Shown in pieces: positions 8,778 through 17,524 of a stretch of DNA of 64,000 nt. Location of the stretch: the NCBI RefSeq assembly GCF_014218705.1, contig NZ_JABBJF010000009.1, positions 1-64,000 of the forward strand, read 5' to 3'. Origin of the DNA: Kluyvera sichuanensis. Lineage in GTDB: Bacteria > Pseudomonadota > Gammaproteobacteria > Enterobacterales > Enterobacteriaceae. Position numbers and translations under genes: made by a program. The number at the start of each line of letters is the position of its first letter. The stretch's first letter is position 1. The notes under the pieces were generated by a model. That model was not told where the DNA came from and made no database searches. It saw only the letters and a list, made by a program, of their open reading frames with translations.

Positions 8778-10298
8778 TTAGAGGATGAAGCGGATCTGTT
8801 CCGCGAAGATGCGGAACTGGTTAATGAGGTTCGGACCGGCCAGCACATCAACACGGTCACGATCACTTTTGTTGCGCACCACGTAGAGTTCGTCTTTAAA
8901 GGTGGTGAAGTCTTCCACCAGACCGGCTTCCTCCCACTCAGTAAACAGCGCCAGCAGCTCCGTTTTGATAATCGCCGGAGTTACTACTGGTTGACCCGGC
9001 GCAAAGTTCGTACCGTCGTCAGCCAGCTTATGACGCGGGAATTTCTGTGTAATACGCACGCGGGTCGAATAGCGCAGATAGCTCAGCGTCGCGATGGTCT
9101 CAACGTTGAGGTAGGACGGGTCCGGGTCGCCGTAGCTGTTGGTGCGATATGTCGTGATAAGACGCTCAAGCTGCACCTGACCGCCGTCGTTGACGGTAAA
9201 GGTGCTGATGCCGTCAAACAAAAGACCATTACGCTCAGGCCAGGTGAAGAGGTCTGTCTCTTTCGGCGGCATCAGGTTACTGACGACCAGCGTCTGCAGA
9301 GGTCGGGCCGGGTCGATGCTCAGTGACGCAGCCGCCACAGCAGCAATACTGGTGCACCAGACATACTGCGGTTGTGGTGTCGCTGGTGCGCCAAGGCAGC
9401 ACAGCAGGTGATCGTTGCGGGACTGGCCGAACGTGGTCAGGCTCCCCATCGGGCCGTGATAGCTGGTAAATGCAATACCGTCGGCCTGGTTGATTGGCCC
9501 CCAGCGCTCCACCAGTTCGGTACGCAGCAGGTTAAGGTTGGTCGGATCGGTGTAAGGCATGACCAGGTATTTGAACTGCAGGTCACCCATCGCGGCGATG
9601 GAGTCTGACAGGTCCGGGTTGCTGTTGGTGTCTGCCGGATAGGTGACGGTGGCCACAATGCCACCAGGTGTCATTTCCTGATCGTAATAGTTGAAGCGCG
9701 TATCCGTCGGGCAGGAGCGGCCGAGAAACTTAGCCGATAACTTCACATCGGCATGCGTCGGGTCGGCGTTCGCGCCGCCGCTATCGGGTACAACAGTCGC
9801 TGTCACCGGCAGATCGTATTTTGCATTAATCAGGTCAGCCAGACTCTGCGCGATATCCGCGCCTTTATCGCCGGTCTTAACGGTGGCAGGAATACGAACA
9901 CCAGCAATATAAGTCACCAGCGTGCCGTTCTCCGTTGCTGTACCGCTCAGCTTAATGGTGGCGGCATCAGCAACACCCGTGCCATCGCCCTGGGCGATGC
10001 AGTACAGCTCCGCAACGCGGTTGAGCTTCAGAAACTCGGTTGCCATCAGGTGGATCATCGACCCCTGACCGAATGCGGCAGACGCCTGAGACGGGGAGTA
10101 AATACGTGTCAACGTATTCGCCGGCACCGACCCCACCGGCTTCTGATTAACGTCAGAAGCTCGCTGGCCGAACATCAGAACACGCTGACGTGGCGCAGGC
10201 GTGCCGGAAACGGCGTTGCTGTTGTTGAACTCGATATACGCCAGAGGAACGCGAATCGCGCCGCCTGCTGGAATCGAATCAAAAGAGATATCGCTCAT
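8778..10298 (-). CDS. L: Contractile tail sheath protein (Mu gpL family)
   Basis: A 506-residue sheath protein, the contractile outer cylinder of the myovirus tail. Its N-terminus ([21 protein letters not shown]) and the central [15 protein letters not shown] and C-terminal [21 protein letters not shown] segments match Mu-like sheaths. The ATG overlaps the stop of the small DUF2635 gene by 4 bp. It is the longest tail gene after the tape measure and opens the tube-sheath pair. Confidence 0.94.
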   Translation of the reverse strand: MSDISFDSIPAGGAIRVPLAYIEFNNSNAVSGTPAPRQRVLMFGQRASDVNQKPVGSVPANTLTRIYSPSQASAAFGQGSMIHLMATEFLKLNRVAELYCIAQGDGTGVADAATIKLSGTATENGTLVTYIAGVRIPATVKTGDKGADIAQSLADLINAKYDLPVTATVVPDSGGANADPTHADVKLSAKFLGRSCPTDTRFNYYDQEMTPGGIVATVTYPADTNSNPDLSDSIAAMGDLQFKYLVMPYTDPTNLNLLRTELVERWGPINQADGIAFTSYHGPMGSLTTFGQSRNDHLLCCLGAPATPQPQYVWCTSIAAVAAASLSIDPARPLQTLVVSNLMPPKETDLFTWPERNGLLFDGISTFTVNDGGQVQLERLITTYRTNSYGDPDPSYLNVETIATLSYLRYSTRVRITQKFPRHKLADDGTNFAPGQPVVTPAIIKTELLALFTEWEEAGLVEDFTTFKDELYVVRNKSDRDRVDVLAGPNLINQFRIFAEQIRFIL

Positions 10299-10468
10299 TT
10301 CGCACCTTTCTTAGTGGCTTCTACCGGGAGCACGTCGCCATCTTTGAGGCGGCGCAGCCAGAAACTGTTTTGCGGCTTGGTCTCACCGTCTGCGGCCAGC
10401 AGTTTCATGGTCTGCGGGTCGCGAACTGTGCGGCCGGGAGCCGGCTTAATCTTCAGCACATCAGTCAT
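10295..10468 (-). CDS. Small phage protein, DUF2635 family (Mu gp38-like)
   Basis: A 57-residue protein read from an ATG at 10468 to a TGA at 10295, too small for most gene callers. It reads [17 protein letters not shown], then a conserved [10 protein letters not shown] motif, matching the DUF2635 proteins always found immediately upstream of the Mu sheath gene. It overlaps gp37 upstream and the sheath gene downstream by 4 bp each, so translation is likely coupled. Its function is unknown. Confidence 0.85.
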   Translation of the reverse strand: MTDVLKIKPAPGRTVRDPQTMKLLAADGETKPQNSFWLRRLKDGDVLPVEATKKGAK

Positions 10469-10998
10469 GGTTGTTTCTCGTTTACGTTGATATGCGCCTC
10501 AAAAGGCGGTGTGCCGTCTGGTTGTTTCCACGTCTGCCAGTGGCGTTCGTAGTCATCCAGAGAGCTGAGATCAATGCTGGTATCAATGGGCGTGGTCCCG
10601 CTGAAATAAAGGCCGTAAAGCGCACAACCCGCGCCACCTTGCGCATCGGTATAGAGGTTTTGCCCCTTGGTCAGCTTCATGCCGGTGGTAGAGCCGAATG
10701 TCTTCCAGTTAATCCCCGCCACAAGGCGCTCAACAATCTGGTAGATACCCAGCCGGTCACCTTCACGACCGTTGAGCATGCTGGCGCATACGTAGAGGAC
10801 CCAATGGCTTTCAACCTCACGAGAGGTTCGTCCGGGACCACAGCCCAGCCAGGCGATATAGACCGCTGGCTCACTGAGCAGCATGCGCTTGATAGCCACA
10901 TCATCCCAGGTGCCCGGATGCGTATCGACATCGCGCAAGGTGTTGCCGAAAAGTCCTTTAACAGCCTCAAGCAGCGCGGTTTCGGTATCGCCAATCAT
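10465..10998 (-). CDS. Tail terminator-like protein, Mu gp37 family (DUF1834)
   Basis: A 177-residue protein of the gp37/DUF1834 family in the head-tail joining block of Mu. Seen features: N-terminal ALLEAVKGLFGNTLRDVDTHPGTWDD and a conserved VYIAWLGCGPG segment in the middle. It overlaps gp36 upstream and the DUF2635 gene downstream. The position between the joining proteins and the sheath is compatible with a tail-completion role, but I cannot assign one from sequence alone. Confidence 0.82.
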   Translation of the reverse strand: MIGDTETALLEAVKGLFGNTLRDVDTHPGTWDDVAIKRMLLSEPAVYIAWLGCGPGRTSREVESHWVLYVCASMLNGREGDRLGIYQIVERLVAGINWKTFGSTTGMKLTKGQNLYTDAQGGAGCALYGLYFSGTTPIDTSIDLSSLDDYERHWQTWKQPDGTPPFEAHINVNEKQP

Positions 10999-11420
10999 CA
11001 GATAAAACCCTGCTGTTTACGCGAGAAAACAGGCGCATCAGAAACCACCTGAGCAAGATTCTCACCATCTGGGGCACTGCCGGCAGTGTCGGTGCCAAGC
11101 GGAATCTTTCCGTCCCGGACGCCTTCCAGCCAGCGGATGGCGTCCTTATAGCGCTGTGTTGATTGTTCAGTCGCTCGCGTGTCCTGCAGGAAGTACCAGG
11201 CAATGACGCAGCAGACCTGCGGCAAGGTCGCCGGAGCCACCGTCAGCGGTAATGTGTAGCGGGCGACAATGTAGCTATCCATCATCGCAGTCGCGTCAGC
11301 CAGCGCTGCATCAATGATGACGTCATCCGGCTGGTTATTATCCGTCCGTGTTTTGGTCAGTAGATCCAGATTGCGGCGCTGATACCGGGACGCCATTTCC
11401 GCGACAGTGGCATAAGTCAT
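10998..11420 (-). CDS. Head-tail joining protein, Mu gp36 family (DUF1320)
   Basis: A 140-residue DUF1320 protein, homologous to Mu gp36. It starts MTYATVAEMASRYQRRNLDLLT and holds the conserved AMMDSYIVARYTLPL and IAWYFLQDTRATEQ segments, a helical fold resembling head-completion proteins such as gp6 of HK97. It shares a base with the stop of gp35 upstream (ATG at 11420), which shows close packing. Confidence 0.88.
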   Translation of the reverse strand: MTYATVAEMASRYQRRNLDLLTKTRTDNNQPDDVIIDAALADATAMMDSYIVARYTLPLTVAPATLPQVCCVIAWYFLQDTRATEQSTQRYKDAIRWLEGVRDGKIPLGTDTAGSAPDGENLAQVVSDAPVFSRKQQGFI

Positions 11421-11890
11421 TACGCGTCCTCACCCTGTGAGGCCAGCGCCGCATTGAGCTGCTCACTGGAGATGATTTCCCCCAGAGCGGTAGACACAGC
11501 AGCCACGCGCGGTTTTCCCGCAGAGGTGAAATGCTCAGCGTTAGACTTGTCCAGACCCGCGACGGCCAGAATGATGCGCTCGTTCAACGGTGGCTCATTC
11601 AGTTCTTCAGTTTTCAGCTCACTGCCCAGGCCCACGTTGTCCACGGTCCCTGGCTCTTCCGCGTCCGGTGCTGGCGAGCCAGATACGATTTTGAGGACGC
11701 TGTCGCCTTCGAGAATACGCACTTGCGCTTCAGTGACGCCCACCACGCGATTCTCGCCACGGGTGAACGGGATGCCGGCGCGGCGGTATACGTCCCGGTA
11801 ACATTTGACAACCAGGTCGAAAAGCTGATTGCCAGCTGTTTCGCGAGCCGGTGAAGTGCCATCAATGCCTTGCTTAAGTTCTTCTGACAT
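11420..11890 (-). CDS. Mu gp35-like protein (HI1506 family)
   Basis: A 156-residue protein found directly after the major capsid gene in Mu-like phages. The C-terminal third (RVAAVSTALGEIISSEQLNAAL) resembles the family with an HI1506-type fold and a small helical tail; the N-terminal part has an acidic low-complexity segment. Its exact role in the virion is not known. It follows the capsid gene by 88 bp, a gap that holds a strong hairpin. Confidence 0.75.
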   Translation of the reverse strand: MSEELKQGIDGTSPARETAGNQLFDLVVKCYRDVYRRAGIPFTRGENRVVGVTEAQVRILEGDSVLKIVSGSPAPDAEEPGTVDNVGLGSELKTEELNEPPLNERIILAVAGLDKSNAEHFTSAGKPRVAAVSTALGEIISSEQLNAALASQGEDA

Positions 11891-11927
11891 GACATGGGTT
11901 CTCCCTTTGAATCCACGTTAAACGGCA

Positions 11928-11954
11928 GGTTAAAGGCGGATTAACCGCCTTTAA
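11928..11954. terminator. Perfect 11-bp stem hairpin after the capsid gene
   Basis: GTTAAAGGCGG and its complement CCGCCTTTAAC flank a 5-base loop. On the minus (late mRNA) strand no T-run follows, so it is more likely an mRNA-stabilising or attenuating structure than a simple terminator. It lies between the major capsid gene and gp35, a place where a change of transcript amount would make sense. Confidence 0.5.
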
Positions 11955-11978
11955 CATCGGTTTAAGACTGCAGGTAAC

Positions 11979-12899
11979 TTACAGGTAGTCAGCGACCACC
12001 AGTTCCAGCTTGCCTTTCATTTCGTTACTGACGACGCCGTTGGTGCCGGCAATCAGTTCACGCTCCAGCAACTGGATGGCCGCTTTCTCATTGCCCGGAG
12101 TAACCACCAGGTGAGTAGGACGCAGCCCCAGTGGACGGCCACCATCGGCGTGGAATTTGCGCATGGTGGTCCAGCCGGTCCAGAGGTTGTCGAGTGTCAG
12201 ATCGGCGTTCATGGCCATCGCCATCTGCCAGAAACCAAAGCCCACCGCACGACGACAGCTGACACCAAACAGGAATTCGTTGTCGGTAAAGACGTGTTCG
12301 TCAGTGATGGCTGTTTTTGCAACCAGTTCAGCCTTGCGGCGGTCCTGGAAGATCAGCGGCTTGATAGCACGGGAGCAGTCCAGCAGATACCAGCTATCAC
12401 CCGTCCAGTCAGCGGCCTGTTGGAAGACGTTCGCAACAGACGTCGCCGTCCCGGTGCCATCCACTTTCGAATAGACCGGATGGTCGGTATCGAAGAAGTT
12501 CTGGCCGTCATAACATGCCTGGTTAAAGCCATCTTTCAGCAGGCCAAACACCAGCTCGTCAGGCTGTACAGCCGCAGAACGGCCCAGCTCAGAGAACATC
12601 GGGCTGTAAACGCCAAGGTTGTCATCTTCGAAATCATCACGACTGATGCCGACGGTGCCTTCATAGGTTCTGTTGGCCACGGTGTAAGCGCTGGCCGCCA
12701 TCTGATTCACAACTCGCGCACCGACCCACTCACGCAGCTGCGGCGCGTTACCCAGCCAGCCATAGGTATTGGATTTGGAGGATGACGGTACCGTCATGGC
12801 AATTTTCTGGTACTGGGATGGCGCACCATCCAGACCACCCTGAAAATCCTTACGGAATGAGGTCATCAGGGCCTTAATGGAGCTCGGGGTAACGATCAT
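11979..12899 (-). CDS. T: Major capsid protein, Mu gpT family
   Basis: A 306-residue major head protein of the Mu gpT family, which builds the icosahedral capsid. It starts MIVTPSSIKALMTSFRKDFQ and has the family segments AQLREWVGAR-like (LREWVGARVV) and ENLYFG-like VSRDDFEDDNLGVYSPMFSELGR. The ATG overlaps the protease/scaffold stop by 4 bp (12896-12899), as in Mu I/Z/T. Confidence 0.93.
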   Translation of the reverse strand: MIVTPSSIKALMTSFRKDFQGGLDGAPSQYQKIAMTVPSSSKSNTYGWLGNAPQLREWVGARVVNQMAASAYTVANRTYEGTVGISRDDFEDDNLGVYSPMFSELGRSAAVQPDELVFGLLKDGFNQACYDGQNFFDTDHPVYSKVDGTGTATSVANVFQQAADWTGDSWYLLDCSRAIKPLIFQDRRKAELVAKTAITDEHVFTDNEFLFGVSCRRAVGFGFWQMAMAMNADLTLDNLWTGWTTMRKFHADGGRPLGLRPTHLVVTPGNEKAAIQLLERELIAGTNGVVSNEMKGKLELVVADYL

Positions 12900-13474
12900 T
12901 TATCGCCTTCCTCTTTGAGTTTCTGGTATTCGGCTTCAGACATGCCGAGTGCTTTTGCTGCTGATTTTTCATCGGCAGACAGCGCCGTAAGACCTTCGCG
13001 GCGGGTATCAGGGATACTGGTCGTCGTAGTCTGTAGTGCAGTCAGCGCCGCAATAGGCTGCTTGGCATCGAGCTGAGCAGAGAGTGCGACAACCCCAACC
13101 TGAGCGCCAACCTGCTCAAAGTAAGCCCGCTCGGATTTGAAGATACGGCCTTCGGTTTCCGCCTTATCCAGAACAGCGCTAAGGGAAACCGTGGAGTGTT
13201 TACCAGTGACCTCTGCCAGCTCCTGGCGAATGGCGTTATAGGTTTCCACCGGTACCCATTTGGTGAGGTCTGGCGTGCCGGATTCGGCTTTTGCCGTAAC
13301 CAGTTCAGCACTGAGTGCAGTCACACGGGTGTTCAGTTCATCGTGCTTATCTGCCTTGCCCTTGAGCGCATCAAAAGCTGACAGTGCGGCTGTGGCCTGC
13401 TCATCGGTCACGGCAGCATTCTCAGCCAGCGTGATACCGAGTCGCGCCAGCAGCTGACGCAGGTTTTCATTCAT
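12896..13474 (-). CDS. Z: Capsid scaffold, internal in-frame product (Mu gpZ-like)
   Basis: Within gene I an in-frame ATG at codon 180 (MNENLRQLL) is preceded by GAGGG 7 bases upstream, a good ribosome site inside a coding region. Translation from it gives 192 residues that are all scaffold-like: helical, Ala/Glu/Lys-rich, ending EAEYQKLKEEGDK. Mu makes its scaffold gpZ in exactly this way from the 3' part of I. The internal initiation is inferred from the ribosome site and the known Mu arrangement. Confidence 0.7.
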   Translation of the reverse strand: MNENLRQLLARLGITLAENAAVTDEQATAALSAFDALKGKADKHDELNTRVTALSAELVTAKAESGTPDLTKWVPVETYNAIRQELAEVTGKHSTVSLSAVLDKAETEGRIFKSERAYFEQVGAQVGVVALSAQLDAKQPIAALTALQTTTTSIPDTRREGLTALSADEKSAAKALGMSEAEYQKLKEEGDK

Positions 13475-14011
13475 GGGACGTCCCTCATGTGGGTGGTTAG
13501 TGAGTTCATCAAAGGAAGCAGCCAGCGCCGCCAGTTTTTGCATGCCAGTCGCGCCAGGGTCATTGGTCAGCGCCACCATGCGCAGCACGGTTGGTGCACC
13601 AGTAACAAGGTCGTAAGGAAAAACGGCCGAAAGGAAGCCGAATTCTTCGTTGGCCAGATAGGTCAGCGCCGCAGGTGTCCAGCGAGGCTTAACAAAAAGC
13701 CCCAGGCCTTCACGCCACTGCATTTCATCAGCGTTAAACCATCCAGCCGCTTTCAGTTCATCAGGCGAAAGCCCTTCAGACTTGCGCAGCTGGTTATGCT
13801 CGTAATCAATCAGCACGTCCTGGCCAAGAGCCCGGACGCCATCAATCAGACGTGCAGCGATGGCTGCATCCATATACCAGCCATCAGCAACATCGAACGG
13901 CCGACCATCACGGGCACGAAAACGCCCGGCGGGAAGCAACTGGCACCAGCCGTCATCACCGACGGTGGCCGCAAGAATGGCGATACCAAAAGAGGAAGGT
14001 TTTGTTTTCAT
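12896..14011 (-). CDS. I: Head maturation protease with C-terminal scaffold domain, Mu gpI family
   Basis: A 371-residue protein matching Mu gpI. The N-terminal half (residues ~1-165) is the prohead protease, with the DVLIDYEHNQL segment around residues 67-77 that carries a conserved His in this family. The C-terminal half is a charged, helical scaffold region. The start ATG is preceded by a 54-bp leader downstream of the late element at 14065-14083. An internal ATG at 13474 probably gives a separate scaffold product. Confidence 0.9.
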   Translation of the reverse strand: MKTKPSSFGIAILAATVGDDGWCQLLPAGRFRARDGRPFDVADGWYMDAAIAARLIDGVRALGQDVLIDYEHNQLRKSEGLSPDELKAAGWFNADEMQWREGLGLFVKPRWTPAALTYLANEEFGFLSAVFPYDLVTGAPTVLRMVALTNDPGATGMQKLAALAASFDELTNHPHEGRPMNENLRQLLARLGITLAENAAVTDEQATAALSAFDALKGKADKHDELNTRVTALSAELVTAKAESGTPDLTKWVPVETYNAIRQELAEVTGKHSTVSLSAVLDKAETEGRIFKSERAYFEQVGAQVGVVALSAQLDAKQPIAALTALQTTTTSIPDTRREGLTALSADEKSAAKALGMSEAEYQKLKEEGDK

Positions 14012-14064
14012 GGCCTGCTCGTTGCTGAGAAACTCAGGCCATTTTTACGCGGGGAAGAAAATGC

Positions 14065-14083
14065 AGGTGATTCCGGTATCTGA
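14065..14083 (-). promoter_or_regulatory. Late-promoter activator element upstream of gene I
   Basis: A 19-bp stretch here (minus strand TCAGATACCGGAATCACCT) recurs without a mismatch at 21653-21671, upstream of the endolysin. Its core GATnCCGGnATC is a near-perfect dyad, fitting a dimeric activator of the Mor/C family. Mu has C-dependent late promoters in exactly these two places (PI and Plys). A -10 box could not be fixed with confidence. Confidence 0.72.
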
Positions 14084-14209
14084 CTGAAAACAACGAACCG
14101 GATAGAAAGCGAAGCGGGAGAACGGACGCAACCCCATTTAAAACACGTTTAAATCTCTCTGTACGCGTTTAAAAGATTTTATAAGCGTCAACGTATAGCA
14201 AACATCATA
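14084..14209. other. Noncoding interval between genes G and I; position of the Mu strong gyrase site
   Basis: No gene is present here. The interval carries three short related motifs (CATTTAAAAC, CGTTTAAATC, GCGTTTAAAA) about 15-20 bases apart. In Mu the strong gyrase site that aligns the two phage ends during replicative transposition lies between G and I, near the genome centre. Position fits; gyrase binding cannot be judged by eye. Confidence 0.4.
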
Positions 14210-14668
14210 CTATGGCCTGAGAGCAGCCTGAGCACGTTTTTCGATAGCAGCGTAAATCTCTTTGCGACCGACCTTATCAAGCCCCATATATGGACGAGCT
14301 CTCAGGACAGTATATCGCGCCTTTCCGCCCCACTGGTGAATCGCAGCATAAATCATCGGCGAACCAATCAGCGCCCAGTCCGGGCCATAGTCCGTGGTGA
14401 TACTCCTGGCCAGATCGCCATTCAGGGTCAGGATAGTACCAGGAACATAATTATGTTTCTCACGCCACGCAAGATAAGGATCGCTCCAGCTGGCCCAATG
14501 CTCACCGGTGACCGGGTCAGCCTGCTGTTCAAAGGCGTTCTCCGTTGAGGAAAGCAGTGCAGCAGCTGCGGCACGTGGAATGGCCCCATCATTGGCCATT
14601 GCGCCCAGGCTGATGAACGCCGTCTGGATCCTGTTGATATCGAGCACAACAGCTAAATCAATACTCAT
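14210..14668 (-). CDS. G: Virion morphogenesis / tail completion protein, Mu gpG family
   Basis: A 152-residue protein of the Mu gpG (phage virion morphogenesis) family. Typical segments are the HWASWSDPYLAWREKH stretch, the LTLNGDLARSITTDYG motif and the C-terminal RPYMGLDKVGRKEIYAAIE helix. It overlaps gene F by 4 bp and is followed by the long noncoding gap before I. In Mu it is a head-associated tail completion factor. Confidence 0.9.
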   Translation of the reverse strand: MSIDLAVVLDINRIQTAFISLGAMANDGAIPRAAAAALLSSTENAFEQQADPVTGEHWASWSDPYLAWREKHNYVPGTILTLNGDLARSITTDYGPDWALIGSPMIYAAIHQWGGKARYTVLRARPYMGLDKVGRKEIYAAIEKRAQAALRP

Positions 14669-15996
14669 GGTGCCTCCTCCAGCCCCAGACGGCCCTCAAT
14701 CACTTCAAGCGAGCCAGCGTTCACCGCTGATTGCAGGCTGCTCAGGCTTGCCCGTGACAGGCTGACGACCTGGTCAAGCAGGTCTCCACCGTTCTTCACT
14801 GCGGGCTCTGTGCGGATAACTATCTGCTGTCCGGCATCATCTGCAGGCGTTACATACATAAGCACATTCCTGGCGCTATCCCACAACACCGCCTGAGGCT
14901 GAGCCATCAGCGCCGGCAATTGTTGTACATCGGCATCACTGAGCTTTGTGTCTGCAGCTGAAACCGCATCAGACAAACCTTTTTCGCTGATCGCCAATAA
15001 CCGGGCTGGTTCAGCACCGACTCGCGCTCTGACCACGGCGGCAACGGATTCAGACATGAAACCCAGCGTCTGAATGGCATCACCGGCGCGGCCACTGGTG
15101 AGGGTACGTTTTGCCCACACTGAAAACGCCAGCTGGCGCTCGCGGCTGTTGTTGAGCGACTGAATAACCTGCTCACGCAGCTGCGGGTCGCGGGTCTCGA
15201 TAACTTTACGGATAAGCGTCTGGTCAGTGCCGAACGCCGCCGAACCTGGGTTATACGACCAGCCCACATCGGGCGTCATTTTCACGCGGCCGTTATCAAA
15301 GGTCGTGGATTCCGTCCTGAAGATTTCACCCGTGGTCTCATCAATGCCGGCGTCAACATCATGGGTGTGCACGAAAGATGCCCCATAACTGACTTTCAGC
15401 CCCAGCGCTTTCATACGTTCAGCAGACAACGCCCTGACGCGGCAGCGGCAATTCCAGCCATTCGGCGGGTAGTGCGTCTTCCAGAACGGGTCATCATAGC
15501 GAAAAACCAGCCCATTCAGCGCAGCATGCTCCGGGCGGGTTCGCCCGTCCATAACGGCCACATACTGCCAGAACGGGTAATCCTCAACGTTATTCATCAT
15601 CTGCGCATAACGGCCGCTGTTATAAGCCGTGCGCATATTGACGTTGTAAATGGTCGCAAGACGGCGCGGGCTGCCCAGTTCGATTTCCTTAGCATTACCC
15701 TCGGTATCGACAACAATCTGCTTTCCCCACCATCCCAGCTTCTGCAGGCGCGGTGCCAGCGTCCGGGTAAACTCCTGACGTGTGATGCCGTCGTGGACAG
15801 CGCGATCAACCTCGTCACGAAGGGTGTTCAGCACATCAAGCCGCACCGCTTTAGCGACGGTAAACGCGCGGGCATGCGCGTCCGTCAGTTGCTCATACCA
15901 GTTCCAGGTGACGTTATGGCCCTTGGCTCTGAAGTAAGAGACCGCCTCTTTTGGGGGTAACCGGGCGGCGTATGCCAAATCAACTGCTTGTGCCAT
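14665..15996 (-). CDS. F: Head morphogenesis minor capsid protein, Mu gpF family
   Basis: A 443-residue protein with the SPP1 gp7-type head morphogenesis domain in the first 210 residues; the motif RTRPEHAALNGLVFRYDDP and the later PPNGWNCRCRVRAL are diagnostic. The C-terminal half is a family-specific extension of unclear function. I set the start at the ATG at 15996 because an upstream TTG has no ribosome site, whereas a GGGGGCG stretch precedes this ATG. It overlaps the end of the portal gene by 17 bp. Confidence 0.9.
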   Translation of the reverse strand: MAQAVDLAYAARLPPKEAVSYFRAKGHNVTWNWYEQLTDAHARAFTVAKAVRLDVLNTLRDEVDRAVHDGITRQEFTRTLAPRLQKLGWWGKQIVVDTEGNAKEIELGSPRRLATIYNVNMRTAYNSGRYAQMMNNVEDYPFWQYVAVMDGRTRPEHAALNGLVFRYDDPFWKTHYPPNGWNCRCRVRALSAERMKALGLKVSYGASFVHTHDVDAGIDETTGEIFRTESTTFDNGRVKMTPDVGWSYNPGSAAFGTDQTLIRKVIETRDPQLREQVIQSLNNSRERQLAFSVWAKRTLTSGRAGDAIQTLGFMSESVAAVVRARVGAEPARLLAISEKGLSDAVSAADTKLSDADVQQLPALMAQPQAVLWDSARNVLMYVTPADDAGQQIVIRTEPAVKNGGDLLDQVVSLSRASLSSLQSAVNAGSLEVIEGRLGLEEAP

Positions 15997-17524
15997 CGAT
16001 ACGCCCCCACAGGTCAGCGACAAAGATAGCGCGGGTCAGGAGGTCGATAAGCGCTGCATCATCCAGTTCGGGATAGAGCGTCGCCGCATCCTGCATCGCC
16101 GATTCAGGGCCGTTTTTAATAATGCTGGCAATAACGGGCTTTAAAAGCGGATCAATGGCCTGTTTAAACGCATCCGGCGTCACCGCCGCGCCCATATCGT
16201 CAATATCATCAGTCTGCTTCAGGTCTGTCGCACTCAGACTGGCCTGACCGTTTACCGCTGGCAGACCTTCAGCCACTGGCGCGGCACGGAATACCTGCTC
16301 GTCACCGTTAGGCTGCGGGATATTCAGTTTTTCCTGAATCCAGGACACTGGCACCGGCATACCTGCCGCCAGTTTCGGAATGGCCTCCGCAAACATAGAG
16401 AGGTCTTCGTATTCCCCGGAATCAAACACAATACCCGGCAAACGGCACGGGTCGAGGGTGGTTCGGCTGTTGACTGCCAGTAACGGATAAATCAGGTCAC
16501 GGTTGACAGAGCGACGCAGTTGCCGCAGGTCGGCATTACGGATCTCTTTACGGACTTCGTTATGAACTTCACCCAGAGAACGAGCACCTTTGTCACCGGC
16601 TTCCGTGGTCAACGTTCCCCCCAGAATGGCTTTTGACATGGAGCGCTCAGCCCAGCCGATTTGCGCCTGGAACGGGTCTGCCTGACCATCGGCCGCACTC
16701 TGGAACTCCAGCGCCATACCCATCGGGATAATACCGCCAGCACGACGCCCGATATCCATGACCGCCTGCATCAGAGTGGATTTCTCTCGGGAGGTTGCCC
16801 CGGTTGGGTACTTGCCCACGCGCATCGGCAGACCGTAAATCTCCAGAAACTCAGCAAAATCACGCACCGAATAGTTTTTGAAGATAAACGGCCAGACCAG
16901 CGTTCGGACCAGCCCCAGCGTGCCGGCATATCCTGAGCGGGACTTTGCCTGATGGCGGAACCAGCCAAACGGCTGAAGTTCAACACCGTCGGCGCTGCCA
17001 TCGCGCAGCCTGAGCTGATTCAGATTGCTTTCTGGCGTACAGAACAACGCAGGATCACGCCAGTGAAGCGCAACGGGTACGCGCTGCTTACCCAGCCAGC
17101 CCCATTCGATCTCCTGCATGCTGTAACCCTTAAGGATGGCGTCGCCGGCATCAAAAATGCCGTCCTCAAACCAGGCAGCGTCCTGCAACATCTCATCGAG
17201 CATTGCCGCATCTTTCTTTTCCTGCGGAGTGGCGTCTTTCGGTGGCTGAATGCTCCAGGGTAAAGACTGAATGGCCAGCCGGCGCTTTGACAGCTCGGAA
17301 AACAGATGCGTGTCCTTTTCTTCCATATCAAAGGCGAGGTCAGCCTGAGCCGTCAGGTCTCCGCGTTCGGCGTCACGCAGGACAATGGCGGCACGGTTTG
17401 GCGTGATACCACTGGACGGGTGCTCCTGGGTACGCTTTGCCATCATCACCAGTGATTCCTGCGCCGTCTGCAAATCAGGATCAAAATCGAAGGGATTGCC
17501 CGTTAAATCCAGAATACGGCCCAT
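15980..17524 (-). CDS. Portal protein, Mu gp29 family (DUF935)
   Basis: A 514-residue DUF935 portal protein, the dodecameric DNA gate at one capsid vertex. Family segments: GRILDLTGNPFDFD at the start, ASKRRLAIQSLPW-like (LSKRRLAIQSLPWSIQPP), GYSMQEIEWGW, and FLEIYGLPMRVGKYPTGAT. The ATG at 17524 overlaps the TAA of the terminase gene (TAATG), with AGAGG 9 bases upstream; a further ATG at 17533 has no room for a ribosome site. Confidence 0.93.
   Translation of the reverse strand: MGRILDLTGNPFDFDPDLQTAQESLVMMAKRTQEHPSSGITPNRAAIVLRDAERGDLTAQADLAFDMEEKDTHLFSELSKRRLAIQSLPWSIQPPKDATPQEKKDAAMLDEMLQDAAWFEDGIFDAGDAILKGYSMQEIEWGWLGKQRVPVALHWRDPALFCTPESNLNQLRLRDGSADGVELQPFGWFRHQAKSRSGYAGTLGLVRTLVWPFIFKNYSVRDFAEFLEIYGLPMRVGKYPTGATSREKSTLMQAVMDIGRRAGGIIPMGMALEFQSAADGQADPFQAQIGWAERSMSKAILGGTLTTEAGDKGARSLGEVHNEVRKEIRNADLRQLRRSVNRDLIYPLLAVNSRTTLDPCRLPGIVFDSGEYEDLSMFAEAIPKLAAGMPVPVSWIQEKLNIPQPNGDEQVFRAAPVAEGLPAVNGQASLSATDLKQTDDIDDMGAAVTPDAFKQAIDPLLKPVIASIIKNGPESAMQDAATLYPELDDAALIDLLTRAIFVADLWGRIDGTSS

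Noticed and set aside
8358-9326. 322-codon plus-strand frame across the sheath and tube genes
   Set aside because: The minus-strand tail genes are certain, and the plus frame has no recognisable protein features.
12111-12785. 224-codon plus-strand frame over the capsid gene
   Set aside because: It is the antisense of the recognised Mu T capsid gene.
14140-14180. TTTAAA-containing repeats as replication iterons
   Set aside because: Mu-like phages replicate by transposition and have no iteron origin; the three motifs are degenerate.
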